Shown here: positions 56,669 to 64,000 of the stretch, in pieces | Position numbering within the stretch: the first letter of the stretch is position 1 | Layout of the letters: each line of letters begins with the position of its first letter | Assembly: GCF_009712035.1 (NCBI RefSeq) | Contig: NZ_VILB01000011.1 | Coordinates: 129,146-193,145, forward strand | Direction of reading: 5' to 3' | Length of the DNA: 64,000 nucleotides | DNA from: Anabaena sp. UHCC 0187 | Lineage (GTDB): Bacteria > Cyanobacteriota > Cyanobacteriia > Cyanobacteriales > Nostocaceae | Notes under the pieces: generated by a model | Told to the model about the DNA's origin: nothing | The model's input: the letters and a program-made list of their open reading frames with translations, nothing else | Database searches by the model: none | Translations under genes and position numbers: made by a program

Positions 56669-58078
56669 CTATTTCAATACCTCAGCAAGTTGATATTTTG
56701 CTAAAGTTTGTCTTAACTGTTTTATCTCAGCTTTTAATTGGATATTTTCCGATTTCAAAGCTTCTATATCATCCTTTTTATCCACAGCTTGCTTAATTAC
56801 CTTTTTCCGGTTTTCTAAACTAAACCACTTTTGATAAATTTCTGTATGAATTTCTACAGAATGTCCTAAATTATCAGCAGCAGCCTTAATTGGTATACCC
56901 ATAATATGCGCTCTAATTGCCCAAGCATGACGCAAATCATAGGGACTAAAGGGAATATCTACACGCCGAAACCATGAAGAACAATTCACACGAATAGTGT
57001 TGATTTCTGTATAACTACTTTTTCCAGCAACTTGACTATTCAAAAGTTCCAAACATTCTAAATTTTTTAAATCAAATAATTCAACCCATTCAGGATGTAG
57101 CGGTAAAGCCTCCCGATAACCAGTTTTAGTATCAGGGTGTACCTTCCAAGTGTTATCTTTATTTTCAGGATTAAACCACCAACTAATTTCTGGATTTACA
57201 AAAAGCTCACGAGGACGTAAACCATAAGTTGCTAACATTCCATAAACCCATTGCCACATTTGCCAACTTTTTAAACAGTCTCTTTTAATTGTACCTTTTC
57301 TAGTAAGTGCATAATTGGCAAATGATTGATAATATCTGACTATATCTTCATCACTAGGAATATCTCTCTGTTGACTTTCTGGTTGTTTATTTTTAATTCC
57401 TTCTAAAGTGAAGCTAGTTAATTTTAATGTTGATTTCAATACCTTCAAACTTTTAATTGCACTGTACTTTGCATACTCATTATTTAACTCTTGCAATTTT
57501 TGATCTATTGCTGATTGTGTCAAAACTGTATCTAACCCTACCAGCCTTTTTAGATAGCCAGTATAATAAGAAAAGGTATGCTTACTTTTTTCTGTGAGTT
57601 TGTGAGTTTTAAAATACTCAATTTCAAATTCTGCTAATATTTCACCAACAGTTTTGACTGGATCTTCAGTTTTACCAGCAGCTTGTCCTAAGTATTTATC
57701 ATTCCATATAAACTGCTGACGAGCAATTAATTTACCTAACTCATGAGCTTCTTCTTCTGCTGTTTTTAAACCATCTAAATTAGCGGGAATATTTAAAGAA
57801 ATTTTGTATTGCTTTCTACCAGTTTTTCTAACATCAATCTCATCAGGTTTTACGGGTAGAGAAGCTTGTAATTGAATAGTTTCTCCACTAACAACAAGCC
57901 CAACTTTTATTTTAGCTGCTTTTAATCGAGATTTGACCTCTACTAAACCGTGTTGAAACTTTTCTTCCAGATGTTGCCGAGTAGCCTTCATTTGTGTCTG
58001 CGTTCCTAAATAGCTGCCATCGGTAGATGCTGGTGCTGTGAAATCGTCGAAAATTTCCTGTAACTCTTTTTCTAGCAT
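56669..58078 (-). CDS. second XisA/XisC-type tyrosine recombinase
   Basis: 469 residues. It is a paralogue of the recombinase at 42614-43915 with about 36 extra N-terminal residues. Catalytic motifs: YGLRPRELF, YDLRHAWAIRAH, LGHSVEIHTEIYQKWF. The C-terminal coiled coil is kept (residues about 430-465). It stands just inside the nifH-side border and reads inward. By position it should belong to a different nifD element, with a core site near GGTATTCCCTG rather than GGATTACTCCG. Confidence 0.88.
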   Translation of the reverse strand: MLEKELQEIFDDFTAPASTDGSYLGTQTQMKATRQHLEEKFQHGLVEVKSRLKAAKIKVGLVVSGETIQLQASLPVKPDEIDVRKTGRKQYKISLNIPANLDGLKTAEEEAHELGKLIARQQFIWNDKYLGQAAGKTEDPVKTVGEILAEFEIEYFKTHKLTEKSKHTFSYYTGYLKRLVGLDTVLTQSAIDQKLQELNNEYAKYSAIKSLKVLKSTLKLTSFTLEGIKNKQPESQQRDIPSDEDIVRYYQSFANYALTRKGTIKRDCLKSWQMWQWVYGMLATYGLRPRELFVNPEISWWFNPENKDNTWKVHPDTKTGYREALPLHPEWVELFDLKNLECLELLNSQVAGKSSYTEINTIRVNCSSWFRRVDIPFSPYDLRHAWAIRAHIMGIPIKAAADNLGHSVEIHTEIYQKWFSLENRKKVIKQAVDKKDDIEALKSENIQLKAEIKQLRQTLAKYQLAEVLK

Positions 58079-58187
58079 TGTCTTAAATTTGGATTAAAAT
58101 TCAGTCCATTAAGAACAATGATCAAATCAAACAAAGTTATATATAGACTAAATTCTGGTAGATTTAAAACACATTATCATAGTTAAG

Positions 58188-59090
58188 ACAGGGAATACCA
58201 TAAGCTTCTTCCATGTGACGGCTGATGTAGTTCATCGAGCGGTAACAGTGGATGAGGTTCATCTTCACGTTGGGGGTCATCAACATTTCGTTGATTGTAC
58301 CGTCTCCAGACCATTGAGCAACAACGCGTAAACCGATTTCTTCTAATAAAATCCGGCTCGCCCAAGCATCACCACCGATGTTATAGTCACCAATGATGGC
58401 TACATCATAAGGAGTGCCTTCAAACTTCAATGTACCGTCTTTCTTAGCCTTGTCTGCTCTGGGGAATACCCAGTCACGAATCATGTCGTTAGCGATGTGG
58501 TGTCCTAAAGACTGAGACACACCACGGAAACCTTCGCAACGGACAGGAATAACTGGCTTACCGATGGTTTTGGATGTGTTTCTAGCTACTGCTTCGATGT
58601 CATCCCCGATGAGACCGATAGGACATTCAGATTGAATAGAAACCCCACGGTTTAGGGGGAATAATACATCTAATTCTTCAATTAATTTAGTCAGTTTCTT
58701 GTCACCACCAAACACGATGTCGCGTTCTTGGAAGTCGGAGGTGAAGTGCATAGTACCAAAGGTATCAACACCTGTTGTACCTAAGTAGTAGTTACGACGA
58801 CCAGACCAAGACCAGTAACCGCAACCAACGGGACCGTGGCTGATGTGGATCATGTCCTTGATAGGACCCCAAACCACACCTTTAGAACCTGCGTAAGCAC
58901 AACCACGAGCGGTCATTACACCAGGTAAGGATTTGATGTTAGATTTAACACCACAATCTGCCTTACCTTCTTCAAATACGTTTAAATGCTTCTCACGCTT
59001 TTTAGCAGCTTTTTCGGGGTAAGCTTTGAGAACTTCTTTAACTAGTTCTTTTCTTTGTTCAACAATCTTCTTGTCGTCTGGAGGAGTCAT
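58188..59090 (-). pseudogene. nifD: nifD 5' fragment (about 301 codons)
   Basis: The MoFe alpha subunit from [16 protein letters not shown] to [10 protein letters not shown]-cluster cysteines ([31 protein letters not shown]) and the FeMo-cofactor Cys ligand in [10 protein letters not shown] are present. After GGTATTCCCTG the frame runs into element sequence and stops at 58164, giving a 308-residue open frame. Normal NifD is about 480-500 residues. The continuation (WFEYNFFGP... up to the HSWD segment with the cofactor His) is not present in the window. Confidence 0.93.
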
Positions 59091-59266
59091 TATTAATCTC
59101 TCTTGCTCCTAAAGGAACGGAATTAGTGATGAATTTTTGGAAACGGGGACTTAATGTCCCCTGAAGGGAGGGAAAGGAAGTTTTGGTCAAAGGTGAGAGC
59201 TTTTGATGTGCTGCTCTCTGCCTTTTTCCTGGTGCTAGAAAATTCTTTCTTCGTAGCGAATTATGC

Positions 59267-60148
<882 letters not shown>

Positions 60149-60339
60149 CTAGAATTAGTTAATTGGTGGTTTTGTCTGTTGGTTCTCACGGCCAAGTTCT
60201 ACGGCGGTGAGCGTTTGTAGAACGTCGCTATCTATGGAGGCGAGCGCTCTACAGAAAATCTAGTGGTGTTCATGGTGTTTATTGGGTTGTAAGAATAATT
60301 GGTTAATGGGCTTTGAAAACCCTGGGAGGGGAGACCCTT

Positions 60340-60358
60340 GGGCGGGGAGACCCCGCCC
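60340..60358 (-). terminator. hairpin directly after nifU
   Basis: GGGCGGGG-AGA-CCCCGCCC abuts the nifU stop codon. It is a perfect 8-bp GC stem and a member of the same dispersed repeat family as 40575-40593. It may limit read-through between nifU and nifH. Confidence 0.5.
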
Positions 60359-61258
60359 CTACACTGCTTCGACAATAATTTCTTTGCTGATGCGATCGCG
60401 TAATCTCGCTTCAATCGCAATCTTTAAAGTGGCTGTGCTGCTAGAACATGAACCGCAAGCACCTTTAAGAATGACTTTAATCTTATCGCCTTCTACATCA
60501 TAAAGTTCTACATCTCCCCCGTCGGCGATTAAAACAGGTCGGACTTCTTCATCTAATACTTTTTGAATCAGAGCAATTTTTTGAACTGTAGTTAATGGTC
60601 TTTGTTGCTCTGAACTGGAAATTTCTGTTTTAGCTTTCGCCCTGTAGTTGTAGAGATTTTTGTTGGCGGCTTCCTGCTTTACTTCTCTTATTATATCATC
60701 AATCTTCGTTAAACAAGAACCGCATCCGCCACCAGCTTTTACATAATTTGTTACTTGCTCTGCACTGAAGAGATTGTTTTGTGCAACTGCTTTCTTTATC
60801 TTAGCATCAGTTATTCCAAAACAACTACAGATTAGGACACCTTCTTCATCGTCATGTGCCTCTAGAGGAATGCCACGATAATTATAAATGGCAGCTTCTA
60901 GAGCTTCTTGACCCATAACAGAACAGTGCATTTTCTCTTGAGGTAAACCACCTAAATAATCAGCAATTTCCTTATTTGTTACTCCCAAAGCTTCATCCAA
61001 AGTCAAACCTTTAACCATTTCAGTTAAAGCACTTGAAGATGCGATCGCACTTGTACAACCAAAAGTTTGAAACCGAGCATCGAGAATTTTATCTGTTGCT
61101 TCTTCAACTTTCAAATGTAATCTTAAAGCATCACCACAAGCAATACTTCCTACTTCACCAGTTGCCAGTTTCACACCAGCTTCGCCAGTTTCTTCAATAG
61201 CACCCTGGTTTTTGGGATCGTAAAATAACTCTAATACTTTATCAGTGTAGTCCCACAT
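60359..61258 (-). CDS. nifU: Fe-S cluster scaffold NifU
   Basis: 299 residues in three modules: IscU-like N terminus (Cys in FQTFGCTSAIASSS and KMHCSVMGQE), central [2Fe-2S] BFD-like domain (CSCFG, GGCGSC), and Nfu-like C terminus (GACGSCSSSTATLK). It builds Fe-S clusters for nitrogenase with NifS. Confidence 0.96.
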   Translation of the reverse strand: MWDYTDKVLELFYDPKNQGAIEETGEAGVKLATGEVGSIACGDALRLHLKVEEATDKILDARFQTFGCTSAIASSSALTEMVKGLTLDEALGVTNKEIADYLGGLPQEKMHCSVMGQEALEAAIYNYRGIPLEAHDDEEGVLICSCFGITDAKIKKAVAQNNLFSAEQVTNYVKAGGGCGSCLTKIDDIIREVKQEAANKNLYNYRAKAKTEISSSEQQRPLTTVQKIALIQKVLDEEVRPVLIADGGDVELYDVEGDKIKVILKGACGSCSSSTATLKIAIEARLRDRISKEIIVEAV

Positions 61259-61329
61259 AGTTAATTTTGGATTTTGGATTTTGGAATTTTTGATCTTAGA
61301 TTTCTGTGAGGTGATTGGTAATTGATGAT

Positions 61330-61378
61330 TGGTAAGAATTTATTACCCATTCATTACCAATTACCAATACCAATTACT
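61330..61378. repeat. short tandem repeats (attacca-type)
   Basis: Repeated ATTACCA/CCAATTA units between nifS and nifU. Confidence 0.65.
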
Positions 61379-62582
61379 TATTTACTAAAGTTTGTCCTTG
61401 TTGTTGTAACCAATCGGCATTATCATTTTTGAAGGGAGATAAAGCTCGAAGACGGTCAACAATTTCCGGCATTACTGCTATTACTTGATCAATTTCAGCT
61501 TCGGTTGTGTAGCGAGAAAGACTGAAGCGAATCGAACCATGTAAAGTAGTGTAAGGTAAACCCATTGCCCGTAAAACATGAGAAGGTTCAAGAGAACCAG
61601 AAGTACAAGCAGAACCAGAAGAAGCGCAAATACCGTACTTATTTAAAGAGAGCAAAATTGCTTCACCTTCAATATATTTGAAACCGATATTTGTAGTATT
61701 TGGCAATCTATTTTTGATATCACCATTTACTTCACAATCGGGAATTTTAGCTAGAAGAGATTTTTCCAAATAATCTCGCAACTTCCTTTCTTTAGTAGTT
61801 ACTTCTTCTAAATGTAACAGTTCCAATTCCGCCGCTTTTCCTAAAGCAATAATTCCGGGAACGTTCTCTGTACCTGCTCTACGTCCTCGTTCTTGGTGTC
61901 CACCAACTAATAGAGGACGGAAACGAACCCCACGTCTCACATACAAAGCACCAATACCTTTAGGAGCATGAATTTTGTGACCAGATATAGTTAACATATC
62001 TATGGTGCTGGTCTTCATATTCAAGGGTATTTTGCCTACCGCTTGCACTGCATCAACGTGGAAGAGAGCGCCGTATTCCTTAACCATAGCACCAATTTCT
62101 TCAATTGGAAATATCGTGCCGGTTTCATTATTGGCATACATCATTGTTACCAAAGCAGTATTACCAGTTAGAGAAGCTTCTAACTCATTCAAATCCATTT
62201 GTCCATGAGAATCTACCGACAAATAGGTAACTTGATAACCTTTAGATTCTAATTGTTTGCAGACATTTAAAACTGCGGGATGTTCTACTTGGGAAGTGAT
62301 GATGTGACGTTTTTCAGGTTGAGCTAATAAAGCAGCATGAATAGCCGCATTATCACCTTCAGTTCCGCAACTGGTGAAAACAATTTCTGATTCATCTGCT
62401 CCCAGCAAAGCAGCAACTTGTTCTCTAGCTGTCTTTACAGCCTTTCCAAGTTGTCCACCAAAAGAGTGCATACTAGAAGGATTAGCATAGTAGTCCGTCA
62501 AATAAGGCATCATTGCCTCAACAACTTGAGGATCTATTTTAGTGGTGGCATTATTATCAAGATAGATACAATTATTTTGCAT
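61374..62582 (-). CDS. nifS: cysteine desulfurase NifS
   Basis: 402 residues. YLDNNATTKIDP at the start, the PLP lysine in SGHKIHAPKG, and the active Cys in SSGSACTSGSLEPSHVL. Provides sulfur for NifU. 170 bp before fdxN. Confidence 0.96.
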   Translation of the reverse strand: MQNNCIYLDNNATTKIDPQVVEAMMPYLTDYYANPSSMHSFGGQLGKAVKTAREQVAALLGADESEIVFTSCGTEGDNAAIHAALLAQPEKRHIITSQVEHPAVLNVCKQLESKGYQVTYLSVDSHGQMDLNELEASLTGNTALVTMMYANNETGTIFPIEEIGAMVKEYGALFHVDAVQAVGKIPLNMKTSTIDMLTISGHKIHAPKGIGALYVRRGVRFRPLLVGGHQERGRRAGTENVPGIIALGKAAELELLHLEEVTTKERKLRDYLEKSLLAKIPDCEVNGDIKNRLPNTTNIGFKYIEGEAILLSLNKYGICASSGSACTSGSLEPSHVLRAMGLPYTTLHGSIRFSLSRYTTEAEIDQVIAVMPEIVDRLRALSPFKNDNADWLQQQGQTLVNK

Positions 62583-62639
62583 GATTTTCTCTATAAAAGT
62601 ATAAAGTGGTAAATCGAATAATTGGGGGAATTAGGGCGG

Positions 62640-62750
62640 TTAGAAACCGCAGCTACACAGGCAAAACCCTTGACTTTCCTATTAGTCCGCGACGGCGGAC
62701 TTTGTTTGTATAGCCGCGAATTCCATTCGCCGGGGCTTGATATTCCTCTC
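62640..62750. repeat. dispersed repeats between nifS and fdxN
   Basis: Contains GTCCGC-GAC-GGCGGAC and GCGAATTCCATTCGC palindromes in a short region with no gene. Typical Nostocales dispersed repeats. Confidence 0.5.
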
Positions 62751-62752
62751 AC

Positions 62753-63097
62753 CTATATAACGACTTGTCCTTGATGCTTTTGCAATTGTTGGGCAATCTT
62801 TTGGGAATAAGAGTTATACCAATTCTCCCAATAGTCTTGTTTATTGGTTAACTTTGCTCTAACACGATTGTAAGTAGCAAACCAACTTTCCCAATAATCA
62901 CTAGGTTGTTTAACGCAACCATCAACAGTAGGACAACTAGCTTTACATTGAGGTACGGTGTGAATACTACCAGCGCAATTTGTGCAAAGTTCCGAGTCAA
63001 TCCAATAATTACCGTCAACTTCTTGAATTGCGCCGGTAGGACAAACCGATAAACACAACTTGCAGGAAATACACTGGCTAGTAATTTCGTAAGCCAT
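62753..63097 (-). CDS. fdxN: bacterial-type ferredoxin FdxN
   Basis: 114 residues with two [4Fe-4S] motifs: CISCKLCLSVCP and CTNC ... CKASCP. It is the nif-linked ferredoxin between nifB and nifS. It is uninterrupted, so the 55-59-kb fdxN element known from PCC 7120 is absent here. Confidence 0.93.
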   Translation of the reverse strand: MAYEITSQCISCKLCLSVCPTGAIQEVDGNYWIDSELCTNCAGSIHTVPQCKASCPTVDGCVKQPSDYWESWFATYNRVRAKLTNKQDYWENWYNSYSQKIAQQLQKHQGQVVI

Positions 63098-63179
63098 GAT
63101 TATTTACCTTTGTGGGAATTGGTGAAGAGGTAATAGGTAATAAGTGATTAGTTGTTGAGAAAAAGGTGATTGGAAAGTA

Positions 63180-63222
63180 TTACCCATTACCAATTACCTA
63201 TTACCTATTACCTATTACCCGT
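63180..63222. repeat. heptanucleotide tandem repeats (attacct)
   Basis: About six CTATTAC-type units between nifB and fdxN. Confidence 0.7.
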
Positions 63223-64000
63223 TAGCCTTAACATATTGCTCGTAAAATTCTAAAGCAACCTTTTCGATTACGTCATAGGCTTCAACAGTTTTTATTCCTG
63301 CTGCTTCTAATTTTTCCTTGGGACAATTGCCTATTTTCGATACCAAGACTGCTTTACAATCTGCAATTGATTTCATTATATTATCTGCGGTAGCTTCTTC
63401 GCTGTAACCACCTTGACAATATTGATCAATCTTCCGGTGACTAACAAAACGCACTTCATTACCATCAACTTCATACACTTGAAATTCTTTGGCGTGTCCG
63501 AAGTGTTGGTTAACTAATCCACCACCTTTTGTTGCTACTGCAATCAAGATTTTAGGACTATCGGCAGACTTTTTGCCAGTTGATGCTTTATCTTTAGCAG
63601 CCTTAATTTCTTCTCTAAATTTCTCAATCCCTTCGTGAACTTCTTGACGAGTTTCAAAGTTATATTCTGGAGCCATTTCCATGAACTTATCTTTAGTAAA
63701 TTCCTGGCTACGATCTTCTCCTAATAATCCTACCGCATCTGCTCGACACTGGCGACAGTGACGCATCATTTTCATGTTACCAGAGCAATTGTCTTGGACT
63801 TCTTTCAGTTCTTTTCCTGTTGGTCCACGTTGACCAGTTAAACCGAAATGAGTACCATGTTCTGGCGCAGAAATTAGCGGCATAATGTTGTGTAAGAATG
63901 CTCCTCTTTCACGAATAGCCTTATTAACTTCTATCAAGTGTTTGTCATTAACTCCAGGAATCATCACGGAATTAACTTTGCATAAGATATCAGCTTCCTT
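63215..64000 (-). CDS. nifB: NifB, FeMo-cofactor core synthase (3' part only)
   Basis: The frame is open through the window edge. The last residues before the edge ([11 protein letters not shown]) continue without a break into VMIPGVND. It covers the end of the radical-SAM domain ([16 protein letters not shown]) and the C-terminal NifX-like domain ([20 protein letters not shown]). NifB makes NifB-co, the precursor of FeMo-cofactor. Confidence 0.95.
   Translation of the reverse strand, partial: KEADILCKVNSVMIPGVNDKHLIEVNKAIRERGAFLHNIMPLISAPEHGTHFGLTGQRGPTGKELKEVQDNCSGNMKMMRHCRQCRADAVGLLGEDRSQEFTKDKFMEMAPEYNFETRQEVHEGIEKFREEIKAAKDKASTGKKSADSPKILIAVATKGGGLVNQHFGHAKEFQVYEVDGNEVRFVSHRKIDQYCQGGYSEEATADNIMKSIADCKAVLVSKIGNCPKEKLEAAGIKTVEAYDVIEKVALEFYEQYVKANG

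Larger units (their letters stand above)
42450..58187. mobile_element. 15.7-kb nifD-interrupting element(s), probably two fused
   Basis: DNA between the nifD 3' fragment and the nifD 5' fragment. An XisA-like tyrosine recombinase stands about 165 bp inside one border and another about 110 bp inside the other, both reading inward. The borders differ: TACTCCGG at the nifK side and GGTATTCCCTG at the nifH side. About 150 nifD codons that should lie between these two positions are not found anywhere inside. Cargo: defence-like ATPase/Toprim/PLD genes, VapBC, degenerate tRNAs, SPFH protein, cyclophilin, histidine kinase, Uma2 genes. Confidence 0.8.

Noticed and set aside
42450..58187. Reading this as one ordinary nifD element like that of PCC 7120
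   Set aside because: A single element would leave two nifD pieces that join exactly. Here about 150 codons are missing and the borders do not match.
62753..63097. Possible fdxN excision element
   Set aside because: fdxN is complete and uninterrupted here.

Overview
The window looks like chromosomal DNA from a low-GC heterocyst-forming cyanobacterium of the Anabaena/Dolichospermum/Nostoc group. The evidence is the cyanobacterial nif cluster order (nifB-fdxN-nifS-nifU-nifH-nifD-nifK-nifE-nifN-nifX-nifW-hesA-hesB-fdxH), XisA-type recombinases beside a split nifD, GCGATCGC (HIP1) octamers, and Nostocales-type heptanucleotide repeats such as ggtaatt.

Layout. (1) 1-9957: membrane proteins, a membrane-associated GTPase, and probable defence genes: an RloA/RloB (AbiL-like) pair, a BrxD-like ATPase with a coiled-coil/TerB_C-like partner, and a DUF815 ATPase. 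(2) 10575-12957: an APH-type kinase followed by a HopA1-family protein, a pairing known from class V lanthipeptide/thioamitide-type RiPP pathways. (3) 13209-28982: a complete type V-K CRISPR-associated transposon (CAST) of about 15.8 kb. It holds tnsB-tnsC-tniQ at the left end; a type I restriction-modification operon with an embedded Septu-like ptuAB pair as cargo; an unlisted 57-residue Arc-like regulator divergent from cas12k; then cas12k, tracrRNA, a four-repeat CRISPR array and a truncated repeat with a homing spacer. That spacer matches 16 of 17 bases of the tRNA-Thr gene whose 3' end lies 4 bp beyond the right end. The target has a GTN PAM and insertion is 56 bp from it, so the whole RNA-guided homing arrangement is readable here. 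(4) 28987-32538: tRNA-Thr, argF, lexA and an SF2 helicase. (5) 33449-42449: the nif cluster read on the minus strand from feoA to the 3' tip of nifD. (6) 42450-58187: 15.7 kb interrupting nifD, with an inward-facing XisA-like recombinase at each end and cargo including an AAA ATPase/Toprim-like pair next to a PLD nuclease, a VapBC-like toxin-antitoxin pair, a cluster of degenerate tRNA-like genes, an SPFH-like protein, a histidine kinase and Uma2-family genes. (7) 58188-64000: nifD 5' part, nifH, nifU, nifS, fdxN and the 3' part of nifB.

The second major observation is that the two nifD pieces do not add up to a whole gene. The 5' piece stops after about codon 301, and the 3' piece is only the last 48 codons. 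Roughly 150 codons, including the segment with the FeMo-cofactor histidine ligand, are absent between them, and the two borders are not direct repeats of each other. The simplest reading is that two independent nifD elements, each with its own recombinase at its outer end, fused by a deletion that removed the middle of nifD. Simple excision would then no longer restore the gene. A relocated middle segment or an assembly error is the alternative.
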